64,000 nt of DNA from Bacteroidota bacterium (GCA_016715625.1 JADJZU010000003.1:1-64000), one strand, 5' to 3'. Numbered from the stretch's first letter, positions 26,901 through 36,929 are shown. Translations and numbers: made by a program. The notes: generated by a model from the sequence alone, not told the origin.

Positions 26901-27671
26901 ATGAAGACAAAAGAAGAAATTGTTACCAATTGGTTGCCTCGTTATACCGGACGAGATTTAAAGGACTTTACATCCTATATATTGCTGACAAATTTTGACA
27001 ACTACGTTCAAATGTTTGCCGAGATGCATGGTGTTGAAGTTTTTGGAGAAGGCAGACCCATGACCAGTGCAAGTGCCGAAGGCATTACTATCATCAACTT
27101 TGGAATGGGCAGCCCAAATGCCGCAACGATTATGGATTTATTGAGTGCCATTCAACCCAAAGCCGTCTTATTTTTGGGGAAATGTGGTGGATTAAAAAAG
27201 AAAAGTGAAGTAGGTGATTTTATTTTACCGATAGCCGCCATACGCGGAGAAGGAACTTCCAACGATTATTATCCAAAAGAAGTTCCCGCTCTTCCTGCAT
27301 TTGCTCTCCAAAAGGCGATATCCACTACTATCAGAGATTATAACCAAGATTATTGGACAGGCACGGTATACACCACCAACCGGAGAGTATGGGAATGGGA
27401 TGAAGAATTCAAAGAATATTTACGCGAAATTCGGGCCATGGCTATAGATATGGAAACAGCCACCATTTTTATCACCGCATTTAAGAATGAGATACCGGCC
27501 GGTGCATTGCTACTCGTAAGCGATCAACCTATGATTCCCCAAGGCGTAAAAACCGAAATGAGTGATATTAAAGTAACGGGAAGCTATGTTACTCAACATT
27601 TAAAAATCGGAATCGATTCCCTCAAGCAATTGATTAACGATGGTCTTACCGTCAAGCATTTGCGCTTTTAG
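26901..27671 (+). CDS. amn: AMP nucleosidase
   Basis: Hydrolyses AMP to adenine and ribose 5-phosphate. I use the ATG at 26901 (MKTKEEIVTNWLPRYTG), which starts at the family's conserved N-terminus; the ATG at 26841 would add 20 residues that run into the divergent gene and look non-native. The product is 256 residues, the short form found in Bacteroidota, equivalent to the C-terminal phosphorylase-like domain of the 480-residue E. coli enzyme. Diagnostic blocks are NFGMGSPNAATIMDLL, LFLGKCGGLK, AIRGEGTSNDYYP and the nucleobase and ribose-binding MDMETATIF with LLVSDQPM. Confidence 0.92.
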   Translation: MKTKEEIVTNWLPRYTGRDLKDFTSYILLTNFDNYVQMFAEMHGVEVFGEGRPMTSASAEGITIINFGMGSPNAATIMDLLSAIQPKAVLFLGKCGGLKKKSEVGDFILPIAAIRGEGTSNDYYPKEVPALPAFALQKAISTTIRDYNQDYWTGTVYTTNRRVWEWDEEFKEYLREIRAMAIDMETATIFITAFKNEIPAGALLLVSDQPMIPQGVKTEMSDIKVTGSYVTQHLKIGIDSLKQLINDGLTVKHLRF

Positions 27672-27693
27672 TATATATACTTATTGCAACTAC

Positions 27694-28926
27694 TTAAAAA
27701 GTCAGATTAACTGACAAAGGTTTATTGTTACGTACTACGCTCACTTTTACAGTCTGTCCTTTTTGAAATTTACCGAGGGCACCCATATAATCGTATATGT
27801 TAGTAATATTCAAATCGTTTATACCCACTACCACATCTCCACTCTTTAATCCGGCTTTTTCGGCTGGTTTATCTTTATTTACAGCATCTATACGAAGACC
27901 TTTGCCCTGAAAACCATAATCGGGCATGATTCCAAAGGTGACTTTAAACGAAGACTTTGCACTCTCCTTCGACTGGGTTTCATAAAACTTCATTTTGGGG
28001 AGTTTAGCCAAATCAAGAATTAGCTCTTTAATAAATTCCAAAACCTTTACCTCACCCGTAAAGTTTATCTTTTCGATATCATCAGAACTTTTATGATAAT
28101 CGGAATGTTGTCCCGTAAAAAAGTGAAGCACAGGTATATGCTTTAGATAAAACGATGTCTGGTCGGAGGGGCCAATTCCGGCAGAATCTAGAACCAACTG
28201 AAACTTATTTTGGTTCAATTGATTCAGCTTACTCACAAACACATCTGACGTTCCCACTCCGTATATCAACAGCTTTTGCGTGGAGTCAACCAATCGACCA
28301 ATCATATCCATGTTAATCATGCATTGAACTTTGTCCAACGATATTGTGGGATGGTTAGTGTAATACTTTGACCCGATAAGTCCGGCTTCTTCTGCTGAAA
28401 AACAGACAAATAAGAAATTTACATCTTCAGTAATGCCGTTGGATGAAAAATAATTAGCCAACTCTAAAACTCCGGCTGTACCTGACGCATTATCATCTGC
28501 CCCGTTATGTATTTTGCCCTTAGCTTTTTTTTCTAATGATGAACCCCGTCCGTCTACTCCCAAATGGTCATAATGCGCTCCCACCACGATGGTGTTTTCT
28601 TTCCCATTATCCAGAAAACCGACTACGTTATGGCCGGTGTAAGAAACTCCATCAGAATGAAGGGTATCGTGTGGATTATGGCTTTGTCGATAAGTAAAAG
28701 GCTGAAGAAAACCATCTTCTCCTTTCGGAAGAAGTTCACAAGTTTTAAAGTAACTCGCGATGTACTCATAAGCTTTTCGCTCACCGGAAGTTCCGGGTGC
28801 ACGACCTTTAAGTTTATCGCCAGCCAAATAAGCTATATGCTTTTTAAGCAAAACGCTGTCTATGGTAGCAGCATTGGAAAATAATGTAACGCAAAGAAAT
28901 AAAGCAATAAGTGAATGCTTAATCAT
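27694..28926 (-). CDS. Exported M28 family zinc peptidase with PDZ domain
   Basis: Periplasmic or secreted aminopeptidase of 410 residues. Signal peptide 1-19 (ends SNA). The M28 core shows the two-zinc ligands in order: His in GAHYDHLG, Asp in HNGADDNASG, the Glu pair in SAEEAGLIGS, Asp in NMDMIGR and His in FTGQHSDYHKSSDD. A C-terminal PDZ domain (about 325-410) contains GLRIDAVNKDKPAEKAGLKSGDVV. It is encoded 9 bp after a TolB-like propeller protein with which it presumably forms an operon for peptide scavenging or envelope proteolysis. Confidence 0.92.
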   Translation of the reverse strand: MIKHSLIALFLCVTLFSNAATIDSVLLKKHIAYLAGDKLKGRAPGTSGERKAYEYIASYFKTCELLPKGEDGFLQPFTYRQSHNPHDTLHSDGVSYTGHNVVGFLDNGKENTIVVGAHYDHLGVDGRGSSLEKKAKGKIHNGADDNASGTAGVLELANYFSSNGITEDVNFLFVCFSAEEAGLIGSKYYTNHPTISLDKVQCMINMDMIGRLVDSTQKLLIYGVGTSDVFVSKLNQLNQNKFQLVLDSAGIGPSDQTSFYLKHIPVLHFFTGQHSDYHKSSDDIEKINFTGEVKVLEFIKELILDLAKLPKMKFYETQSKESAKSSFKVTFGIMPDYGFQGKGLRIDAVNKDKPAEKAGLKSGDVVVGINDLNITNIYDYMGALGKFQKGQTVKVSVVRNNKPLSVNLTF

Positions 28927-28935
28927 AGTTCGTAT

Positions 28936-29979
28936 TTATGGAATCCAATCTGCAATAAAAAGGTTTGTATCTCTGCTGCCTCCGTTATTTCGGTTGCTGC
29001 TCCATACCAGCTTTTTGCCATCGGGTGAAAACATCGGAAAGGCATTGAAAATACTTTCGGTGGTAATTTGCTCGAGGTTATTCCCATCTGTATCAATAAT
29101 GTATAACTGAAAATCGTATCCTTTTTTGGAAGCATGATTAGAGGAAAAGATAATATGTTTTCCATCGGGCGAATAGAAGGGGGCCCAATTTGCTTTGCCA
29201 AGCGATGTAACCTGTTTCAAATCGCTGCCATCTACATTACAGGTATAAATCTCCATAGCAGTAGGTGCTACCAGATTTTTAGACAAAAGTTCTTTATACT
29301 CTTTAATATCTTCATCTGTATTGGGCCTAGACGCACGAAACACCAATCGTTTGCTATCGGGTGAAAAAAATGCTCCCCCATCATAACCCAAACCAGATGT
29401 AATTTGTTTTTGATTTTTGCCGTCTATATCCATTGTCCATAGTTCAAGGTCACCGGAGCGCAGAGAAGTGAATACAATCTTTTTACCATCCGGTGATACA
29501 GTAGCTTCTGCATCATAGCCAGGAGTATTTGTCAATTGCGATACAATTTTACCCTTCTTGTTAGCTACAAAAATGTCGAAGTCGCTGTAAATCGCCCATA
29601 AATATTTACCGGAAATGGAAGGTGGCGAAGGTGGACATGCCGAAGCACCGACATGCGTAGACGCATACAAAATATGTTTGTTGTCGGGTAGGTAATAGGA
29701 GCAGGTGGTTCTGCCTTTCCCAGTGCTAACCATTTTGGGGCGATACGTAGAGTCACCCATAGCTTTCCGGATTTGAATGTCAAAAATCTGATCGCACTCC
29801 AACCCCCATTTCTTATTTGTAATCTGGCAGCTGAGATTTTTACCATCAAAGCTAAAGTAGGCTTCTGCGTTATCGCCACCATAAGTCAGTTGGCGTATGT
29901 TGGCAAGATGCCGTGACTCCTGTGCAAAAACAGAAATTATCGTTGTGCTACAAAACAACCAAAAGAGAATCTTTTTCAC
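28936..29979 (-). CDS. Exported TolB-like beta-propeller protein (PD40 repeats)
   Basis: Signal peptide 1-19 (ends VFAQ), then a propeller of WD40-like PD40 blades recognised by repeats of the form F-S-P-D-G-K-x-[IL]-V-[FW] (for example SPDGKKIVFTSLRSGDLELW, SPDSKRLVFRASR, SPDGKHIIFSSN, SPDGKKLVWSSN). 347 residues, five or six blades. A loop with Cys residues (GASACPPSPPSISG) is unusual. Such propellers mediate protein interactions in the periplasm. The M28 peptidase encoded directly downstream is the likely partner, an inference from spacing. Confidence 0.87.
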   Translation of the reverse strand: MKKILFWLFCSTTIISVFAQESRHLANIRQLTYGGDNAEAYFSFDGKNLSCQITNKKWGLECDQIFDIQIRKAMGDSTYRPKMVSTGKGRTTCSYYLPDNKHILYASTHVGASACPPSPPSISGKYLWAIYSDFDIFVANKKGKIVSQLTNTPGYDAEATVSPDGKKIVFTSLRSGDLELWTMDIDGKNQKQITSGLGYDGGAFFSPDSKRLVFRASRPNTDEDIKEYKELLSKNLVAPTAMEIYTCNVDGSDLKQVTSLGKANWAPFYSPDGKHIIFSSNHASKKGYDFQLYIIDTDGNNLEQITTESIFNAFPMFSPDGKKLVWSSNRNNGGSRDTNLFIADWIP

Positions 29980-30041
29980 TTCAAGAATTTAAGTGGAGCG
30001 AAAGTAAAATGCTGGAGCGAATCAGAAGTTAAACATTGAAA

Positions 30042-30063
30042 TATTACACTACTGTGACAAATC
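30042..30063. promoter_or_regulatory. Possible third 11-bp-period operator-like repeat
   Basis: TATTACA (30042-30048), four bases, TGTGACA (30053-30059). Both seven-base cores are identical to those at 8987-9008 and at the same 11-bp spacing. It lies 63 bp upstream of the minus-strand TolB-like/M28 unit, in the opposite orientation relative to its gene, between a stop and a start codon. It may be a third regulator site or chance. Confidence 0.25.
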
Positions 30064-30072
30064 CTTGATGGA

Positions 30073-31653
30073 TTAATTCAGTTTTATAAGCCTTAGAAAA
30101 GAATGATTGGTTTGATTATCAGCTCGAACAAAGTAAGTGCCAGCGCTCCAACTATCCCCTATTTCAATTTGTGCAAAGGTTGTATTTATATCTAACTCCT
30201 TAACTAAGGCACCTGAAAGATTATATACAGATAAGCTGGCAGTATTCTCGGAATGATTTTTCAATAGAAGTTGTGTCTTGTCCGTGAACACCGGTTTTGT
30301 TGTGGTCAAACTGAATTCGGTGTCAGTATCATCCGACAGATTACTTGGAAAGGAACAGAACATCTGCACGTTGACCGTAGTAGTCTGTGCTTCTTTTAGT
30401 TGAACATCTGAAACTATGACGGTATTGCAGAACACACTATAATCCGTAAATCGAATATCGTAACTACCCGAATCTGCTACACCGGTTTTGTAGTTGCCAA
30501 ACAAATCTGTCTTTTTCAATCTGTTGTTACCAATAATCTCCACAGTTATCCCATTCAAATTACTACCGGATATTGCATCGGTTACATTCCCTTCTAAATA
30601 ACAGGCACGTTTCAGAGTAGGAGTCAAAACAAATAGCCCTTCTTGCCTGTCGCTGCAGATAATATTGCCGGATGGGAAAAACGGATAAACGCCCCAGCAT
30701 CCTTCAAACCCACCAAACGATGGGAATGGCGAAGTGTCATAACTGCCGATTTCTACAAGGTTATCGGGCCGGTGGGCATCGCAGATAGTAACGCCATCGC
30801 GATAATAACTGGTGTATAAATAACCATCGCGGTAATAGGTATTATGCGGTATGGAGGAATCAACATCGCTATGACGATACTGCTCCACCTCGCGAATGTT
30901 ATTTAAGTCTGAAATGTCATATACTGTAACAGGAGCAAATTTCTTTTCATCGGTATTGAACAAATATTTATTGTCGTCAGTGGGCCACACATTATGTGAA
31001 AAGTTAAATGGGGTTTGTTGCCTGGCCAACACCACTGGCGCGGATTTGTCGCTCACATCAACAATGGCAATCGTTCCGTTTATAATTTCTGAAGCATACA
31101 ACGTATCGTTTCTGGCAAAGCAATCGTGTACATAAAAATCATCGAAAATGCCTAGGAACACGGGATTCATGGGATCCGGTTTTAAATCGCACATCATTAC
31201 CCCCCGATGAAACAGATTGCTGCCATTCAGATATATAATTCCATTTTCGTCAATAAAGCAGGTATGTGTGGTTTGATAATCTTCATCAGGTATACCACTC
31301 CAATGCGTATAATTAACCGAGGCAGGCAGGTTACTCAAATCTACAATTAACAGTCCTCCCCCACGCTCGTTTGTCATATATGCATAATGACTCCAGGTTT
31401 TAGGTTCCTGCCACATGCTGGTATCATTTGGAACAAAAAACACCTGAAAAGGGTTGTCCGGATTGCTCACATCCACGATAGACATTCCAGTCTCTTCTCC
31501 CACTAATGCATATTCTTTACCGTTTGCAGTGTCTGTATAACCCCAAAGATTAGACAGTATTCTGGGATACTGAATATTTGATCGGAACTCAATATTATGC
31601 TGTGCCGAAAGAGTTAAAGCAAAAAGGCAGAAAAGAAGTGTACTGGATTTCAT
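30073..31653 (-). CDS. LVIVD-repeat (choice-of-anchor B) secreted protein, T9SS type A
   Basis: I start at the ATG at 31653, which gives a clean signal peptide (MKSSTLLFCLFALTLSAQ); the ATG at 31686 adds 11 charged residues. The 526-residue product has a seven-bladed-propeller-like region of LVIVD repeats (for example GMSIVDVSNPDNPFQVFFVP, GTIAIVDVSDKSAPVVLA), then a carboxypeptidase-regulatory beta-sandwich (YLEGNVTDAISGSNLNGITV) and a short T9SS type A tail ending GTYFVRADNQ...LRLIKLN. It lies 25 bp behind a longer paralogue on the same strand and is evidently a tandem duplicate. Surface-exposed; ligand unknown. Confidence 0.87.
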   Translation of the reverse strand: MKSSTLLFCLFALTLSAQHNIEFRSNIQYPRILSNLWGYTDTANGKEYALVGEETGMSIVDVSNPDNPFQVFFVPNDTSMWQEPKTWSHYAYMTNERGGGLLIVDLSNLPASVNYTHWSGIPDEDYQTTHTCFIDENGIIYLNGSNLFHRGVMMCDLKPDPMNPVFLGIFDDFYVHDCFARNDTLYASEIINGTIAIVDVSDKSAPVVLARQQTPFNFSHNVWPTDDNKYLFNTDEKKFAPVTVYDISDLNNIREVEQYRHSDVDSSIPHNTYYRDGYLYTSYYRDGVTICDAHRPDNLVEIGSYDTSPFPSFGGFEGCWGVYPFFPSGNIICSDRQEGLFVLTPTLKRACYLEGNVTDAISGSNLNGITVEIIGNNRLKKTDLFGNYKTGVADSGSYDIRFTDYSVFCNTVIVSDVQLKEAQTTTVNVQMFCSFPSNLSDDTDTEFSLTTTKPVFTDKTQLLLKNHSENTASLSVYNLSGALVKELDINTTFAQIEIGDSWSAGTYFVRADNQTNHSFLRLIKLN

Positions 31654-31678
31654 AAAGGACGATTTCTTACCACGTAAG

Positions 31679-34054
31679 TTATTCACTTTTCACAACCTTA
31701 TTTACCTGCAATACTTTATTGTTAGACTTAATATTCAAAAAATATAAGCCGCTTTCTAAATCTTGCGCTACTGGTATGGTTGTGACATAATCCAATATAG
31801 GTTTTGTAAACACTACTTGGCCTAAAACATCCTGTAGTTCGAGCGTCCCATCTTGAGGTAAATTGCTGCAATAGACAGATAACCCTTTATTAAAAGGATT
31901 GGGATATGTTTTTACATAAAAGTCGTTCCGCAAATCGGAAACAGCCGTATTTAACGAAGGAGAATCCACAACCATAAACTTATCAAATGCTACTTCTACT
32001 AAATGACCCGGATTGGCATCTACTGCAGTAACCAGTAAACGCATATTTATTGCTTTGAACAAATAGTCTTCTACCCTAAACTGATGGAAGCGCCATTCGC
32101 TTTGAGCTGAATCTTTATTGACTGCCATTAGAGGCACGGTATCAAAACCATTACTCAAGTACACAGTGAATGAATCATTTGGTGTGGTCCCCTGCCCTCC
32201 ATCATTAAAAAACCAAGTATAGAAGCTGATGTATGGATTGCTATAAGTTGTAAGATTAAATAATGGAGATCGTAAAATGGTGGAGCCATTATCCAAATCA
32301 TCATCGCCTGCATTGCCTCCTGCATTTCCTGTCACATAGCAATCTGCGCCATAATCACCTGTAATGTCATTATCCGGATTGGCGTCCAGGCTTTGGTAGG
32401 TTGTTCCTTGCGGCTCGCCCAATTCCCACATTCCTTTAGAAGCGGTGGAGGTAACTGTCCATCCGTAATTCATCACAAAGTCATCATAATAACCTTCGGC
32501 TATAGGTATAAATAATGTATCAGCAGTATTCGAGAAATTTCGGGATGTATAAGCTGTTATTCTGCCCCAACGACCTGCGTAAAAATCATACTGCCCTTGT
32601 ACAAAGTCACAGATTTCATATTCACCTGTGGCATTTGTTGCTATTTCCTGTATTGTAACTCCTGTATTACCCAAAATCTTTACGCGAATGAACGGTAGGG
32701 GCGTCCCGGTAAGCGAGTCCACGGTCTTTATCAAAAGCTTTGTTGTTGTTATTGGTACCAGGTTAATGTTGAATGTGGTAAGAAATCCATTATCGAGCGT
32801 TACACTGTCAATTTCAAGTGTCTGATATCCTGCTTTGGAATAGCGAATAGTATACATACCGCTATCAGCCGTTCCTGTAGAATACTTCCCGGTAATCGTG
32901 CTGAAGTCCTCCACATTTGCTCCCACAATTTCAACTTTGACACCATTCAAAAGAGTGTTGCAGATAGAGTCTTTTACCACACCTTCCAAATATGCCGCTC
33001 GCTTGTAGGTAGGCTTTACAATCCATAAGCCGGTTTCAATATCGCTAATAATGATATTACCTGAGGGCAGATAAGGCCACACGCCCCACGCTCCATGAAA
33101 ACCATCGCCTGTAAACCCGGGACTGCAATCAAAATTCCCTACCTCTACCAAGTTGTTTTTTCGTAACACATCATGTATGGTAATACCATAGGTGTAATAA
33201 GATGTAATGCAATAATTATTTAGGAAGTGAGTGTTATGAATAATCGTGTTACTACTGGGGTTTACTTGTGTGCGGTCCGTTTCTGTAATGTTATTTAAGT
33301 CTGATACATCATAACAGGTCAGGTGTGAAGATGGCTTTTCGTCCGTAGTGAACAGATAGCGGTTATCATCACTTAGCCAGGTATTGTGGCTAAAATCAAG
33401 CGGTGTTGAAAATTGAGCTAATGTTTTTACCGGATTGTCAGCATCAGTTTTGTCAGTTACATCTACTACACTTACTACTCCATCATTAATATGCGCGGCC
33501 CACATCGTATCATTTCTAACAAAGCAATCATGAACATACTTTAAATTATAATCACCTAACACAGGTGGATTCCAGCCATTAGCATTCAAGTCCAGCATAA
33601 GAAGCCCCTTGTCGGTGCCGTTTACATAAGCCACTCCATTTTCGTCAATAAAAATGGTATGAGAAGTTTCCATGCTTGAAGGATTGATAGTGTGATACTT
33701 CACGCTATCGGGAAGATACTTCAGATTGACCACCTGAAGCCCACTCTGCTGTTCGGTGGTAACATAGGCGTATCCTTTGTATTCTCTTACCTCGCGCCAA
33801 AATCCTCCCTGACCTGTAGCACCCGGGACCAAGAACAATTGAACCGGTGTCGCAGGATTTGTGATGTCTACTATGGAAAGCCCTTGCGAAGTGCCCACTA
33901 GGGCATACTCTCGGCCCAGCGAATCAGCATAACCCGTAAGGTTGCTGGCGCTTACATTTTGAGGGTATGTAAAATGCCCCAACTGTTGAATATTCAGTTG
34001 TGAAAAAACAGATGTGCTGCTCAATACAATGATTAGACTAAAAATAAATTTCAT
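31679..34054 (-). CDS. LVIVD-repeat (choice-of-anchor B) secreted protein with MAM-like module, T9SS type A
   Basis: Paralogue of the following gene, 791 residues. Signal peptide 1-18 (VFSQ), LVIVD propeller (GLSIVDITNPATPVQLFLVP and further copies) with the same DNNRYLFTTDEK motif as the sister protein, two carboxypeptidase-regulatory-like domains (about 375-520), a jelly-roll adhesion module (about 530-700, including the acidic loop AGDDDLDNGSTIL and YISFYTWFFNDGG) and a type A sorting tail starting VKTYPNPFNKGL. The extra domains relative to the shorter copy mark domain shuffling after duplication. Probably a large surface or released adhesin. Confidence 0.88.
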   Translation of the reverse strand: MKFIFSLIIVLSSTSVFSQLNIQQLGHFTYPQNVSASNLTGYADSLGREYALVGTSQGLSIVDITNPATPVQLFLVPGATGQGGFWREVREYKGYAYVTTEQQSGLQVVNLKYLPDSVKYHTINPSSMETSHTIFIDENGVAYVNGTDKGLLMLDLNANGWNPPVLGDYNLKYVHDCFVRNDTMWAAHINDGVVSVVDVTDKTDADNPVKTLAQFSTPLDFSHNTWLSDDNRYLFTTDEKPSSHLTCYDVSDLNNITETDRTQVNPSSNTIIHNTHFLNNYCITSYYTYGITIHDVLRKNNLVEVGNFDCSPGFTGDGFHGAWGVWPYLPSGNIIISDIETGLWIVKPTYKRAAYLEGVVKDSICNTLLNGVKVEIVGANVEDFSTITGKYSTGTADSGMYTIRYSKAGYQTLEIDSVTLDNGFLTTFNINLVPITTTKLLIKTVDSLTGTPLPFIRVKILGNTGVTIQEIATNATGEYEICDFVQGQYDFYAGRWGRITAYTSRNFSNTADTLFIPIAEGYYDDFVMNYGWTVTSTASKGMWELGEPQGTTYQSLDANPDNDITGDYGADCYVTGNAGGNAGDDDLDNGSTILRSPLFNLTTYSNPYISFYTWFFNDGGQGTTPNDSFTVYLSNGFDTVPLMAVNKDSAQSEWRFHQFRVEDYLFKAINMRLLVTAVDANPGHLVEVAFDKFMVVDSPSLNTAVSDLRNDFYVKTYPNPFNKGLSVYCSNLPQDGTLELQDVLGQVVFTKPILDYVTTIPVAQDLESGLYFLNIKSNNKVLQVNKVVKSE

Positions 34055-34137
34055 GAATGCTGTAAAATTTTAGATACGAATAAAAGAGAAAAGATAACAG
34101 CGCATGAGCCGAAAAGTTAAATTGGACAAAACTTACG

Positions 34138-36069
34138 TTACTCAAAAAAACGCCAACTCAATCCACCCTTGAAAGCGATATCGGCAGCCGGTGCGTTATA
34201 AAGCGAGTAATGTCCGTATTGTCGGAATGCTCCAAGAATATTCTCCACTTTGGTAAAAATGCGAACAGTTCTGATTTTGAAGTTTAGAAAAAAGTCTAAT
34301 CGTAAGGTGTATGCATCGGCATCGTATGTGGGATAAAAGCGCGCTAAAAGCGGGTCATAATAGGGGGAATTGTTATTGAATCGGAATCTAAGATCAATAC
34401 CCGTAGCAATCCACAATGCTTTTTTAAAAGCCCTGGCTTCGTAATAAACGCTATGCTTTGAGTAAAGTAGCGGGAAAGTCTCGCGCACATACCCCGCAGA
34501 TGCAGAAGTAAACCAAACATCGTTATCGCAATGAAATCCTTTGATGGCGTTTCTATTTCCTGCGTGTAACACCACTACATTTTGCGTTCTGCCTGCCCAA
34601 ATACCGTATGGATTGTTAACCCCTGCGTAAACGGGCATGTATTTGATATTGTAATAATTAGCATCGGCTACAATACCCCATTTCAGATTTTGATATTTAA
34701 ACCCAGTTGCAAGTGTCTGGGTTTTAGGTAGCTGATAGTTCCATTCAGCAGGGTGCGAAGTGTAGTTTTCGAATATGTAAGGCGTTTCAGCCCTCTGATA
34801 TAGAAAATTGGCAGCAATAGAGCCCCACTTTCGGAGGTCATAACCTGCCGAAGCATCTGCTAAAAAATCGTGCTGATTATATCCATATGCAAAATACTTG
34901 GCTGTGGCTTTGTATAAAAATGGAGAACCACTTCCAGGGTTATTTCTCACCTCTCCAGTCACATATAAATTGCCGAATGTATTACCAATCAGATTTTGTT
35001 TTATAAGATAGTAGTCGAAACCGGCCTCGGCATGTGCTATGAAGTTTTTATTCTCGAAGGCGGAATCGGATGTAATAGTCCGCAAATGATAATCCAACTG
35101 AACACTGTTACCTATTTTCAGATAATCGAGGTTATTGAAAACCGAATCGGCCTGAAAAAAAGGCCCATAAAAGTTTTGAGAAGGATCATAATCTCGATAT
35201 TGAAATCTGTTCTTTTCAATATTTAATTGATAAGAAACTGAAATCTGAGAGACTACGGCATTCACCACTGTTGAATCATTAATTCGCTCCCTTATCATTT
35301 TACCGATATGCCTGGTGCCTTTTAAATAAAAATCAGTTTGCCGATAGTTATTTTCTGCTTCTCTGAACATGACCGGCACCAATGTTTTTTGTAAGTAATT
35401 CTTCTCAAAAACGCTGTCTGTTACACCACCATTTTCCTGCACTTTAAAGGAATTAAATAGGATATCCGCATGAACACTCCACGCTTTATTGCGTGAATGA
35501 TAAATGCCATAGAGGTAAAATCCATTGTCATTGGTTCGTTGATTCGTATATGTTCCTTTAGAATACATTCTTCGAAACTCCAGTCCGTAAAAAATGATGT
35601 TTTTATGTTGGTTGGCAAAGCGTCCCTGAAAATATTGTTCGTTACGCATGCCTATTACCATTTGCAACTCAGTGTACGGGCGGATGACTTGGTAATAGCG
35701 AATAGAATCCTTAGAAAAGCGATATAAATCAAACTGGTTGTAGCCCACATTGAAATTGAGATTTCTATTGGCTTGATAAACTAACGGAAAAGTAGCCCCT
35801 CCAAAATTTCCGGTATTGACATATTCGGGACCGTTGTTGTAAATCGGATTAAACTCTTCAAAATTCACAATGCTAGTGTCTATCACAAAGTGAGTCTCGG
35901 GGTTGCTTCCATGATACCAAGTATCGTTAGCTGTGCTTGGCTTTTTAATTTTTAGAGAATCACGCTTGAACAATCCATCGCCCACAGCAGCGGCCTGAAT
36001 ACTTGTGCCTATAGACACAGCTAACAAAACCATCCAGAATCTAATCAAGATGGAAGGACAAATTGTCAT
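34138..36069 (-). CDS. Putative porin, Bacteroidota outer-membrane beta-barrel family
   Basis: Outer-membrane protein of about 643 residues if started at the ATG at 36069 (MTICPSILIRF, then a hydrophobic stretch to IQA as signal peptide). Longer in-frame starts up to 36132 would overlap the repaired end of the nucleoside phosphorylase gene. The mature part has amphipathic strands rich in Tyr/Phe/Asn throughout, for example FNVGYNQFDLYRFSKDSIRYYQ, and ends in Arg-Phe-Phe-Glu after a strand of the outer-membrane type (AFKGGLSWRFFE). It matches the Bacteroidota putative porin family (PF14121). The transported solute is unknown. It is the last gene of a probable lpxK-punA-porin unit. Confidence 0.82.
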   Translation of the reverse strand: MTICPSILIRFWMVLLAVSIGTSIQAAAVGDGLFKRDSLKIKKPSTANDTWYHGSNPETHFVIDTSIVNFEEFNPIYNNGPEYVNTGNFGGATFPLVYQANRNLNFNVGYNQFDLYRFSKDSIRYYQVIRPYTELQMVIGMRNEQYFQGRFANQHKNIIFYGLEFRRMYSKGTYTNQRTNDNGFYLYGIYHSRNKAWSVHADILFNSFKVQENGGVTDSVFEKNYLQKTLVPVMFREAENNYRQTDFYLKGTRHIGKMIRERINDSTVVNAVVSQISVSYQLNIEKNRFQYRDYDPSQNFYGPFFQADSVFNNLDYLKIGNSVQLDYHLRTITSDSAFENKNFIAHAEAGFDYYLIKQNLIGNTFGNLYVTGEVRNNPGSGSPFLYKATAKYFAYGYNQHDFLADASAGYDLRKWGSIAANFLYQRAETPYIFENYTSHPAEWNYQLPKTQTLATGFKYQNLKWGIVADANYYNIKYMPVYAGVNNPYGIWAGRTQNVVVLHAGNRNAIKGFHCDNDVWFTSASAGYVRETFPLLYSKHSVYYEARAFKKALWIATGIDLRFRFNNNSPYYDPLLARFYPTYDADAYTLRLDFFLNFKIRTVRIFTKVENILGAFRQYGHYSLYNAPAADIAFKGGLSWRFFE

Positions 36070-36106
36070 AAAAGAATATAACCGCAGCATTGATTCAGCT
36101 GCCATG

Positions 36107-36929
36107 TTACAATCCGGCCAGAAGTTCAACAATAATTTTGGTCATCTTAGGTTCGGCTTCAGCTGCCTTTTGCAAAACAAAAGCATGTGTCACCTTATCC
36201 GCTTTTTCAGGCGGATAACCCATATCGCTGATGACCGAGATGGCAAACACGCGCAGGTTTCCATGTCGTGCCACTACTACTTCCGGTGGTACTCATTCCC
36301 ACCGCATCGCCTCCCAGTATAAAAAAGGCTTTATACTCGGCAGGAGTTTCAAAAGTAGGACCCTGCACGCCCACGTATACCCCTGTGTGGCAGGTAATAT
36401 TATTGGCTTTAGCTATATCAAGACCTTTACGGACCAAGTCCGGATCATAAGCATGATTCATATTGGGGAAGCGCGGTCCAAGTTCTTCCACATTTTTTCC
36501 GCGTAAAGGGTGTTCCGGTTGCAGATAAATATGATCTGTCAATATCATTAAGTCTCCCACCTCAAAGTTAGGATTCATTCCCCCCGATGCATTAGACACA
36601 ATCAAGGTATCTACCCCTATTGCTTTCATCACTCGCACCGGGAAAGTTACCTCTTGCATGCTATAACCTTCATAATAATGAAAACGGCCGCTCATCGCCA
36701 CAATCCGCTTGCCACCTAACTCACCAAAAATCAAGCTGCCTTTGTGTCCTTGCACAGTAGAAACAGGAAAGTTAGGGATTTCGGAATAGGCAATCTGTTC
36801 ATGAACTAAAATCTCATTGGTCAAATTTCCGAGTCCGGAACCAAGAATCACTCCTATAGGGTACTTTCCGGTTATCTTAGAGTTAAGATATTTCGCAGTT
36901 TCCTCTATTCTGGATAATAAATCGTTCAT
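36107..36929 (-). CDS. punA: Purine nucleoside phosphorylase, frameshifted near the 3' end
   Basis: Phosphorolysis of purine nucleosides to base and ribose 1-phosphate (trimeric PNP type). Conserved blocks: ILGSGLGNL (phosphate loop), GRFHYYEGY, SNASGGMNPNFEVGDLMILTDHI and YVGVQGPTFETPAEYK with GGDAVGMST. After GMST the frame breaks near 36285-36289: the open frame runs on to 36207 in nonsense, while the neighbouring frame encodes the expected PEVVVARHGNLRV...ISDMGY and continues to a TAA at 36107-36109. The family has Thr-Val-Pro at this point, so two bases are probably missing. Repaired length is about 274 residues, normal for the family. It lies 63 bp after lpxK. Confidence 0.9.

Noticed and set aside
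36130..36132. Porin start at 36132
   Set aside because: After frame repair the nucleoside phosphorylase ends at 36107, and the signal peptide fits a start at 36069 (or a nearby Met) better.
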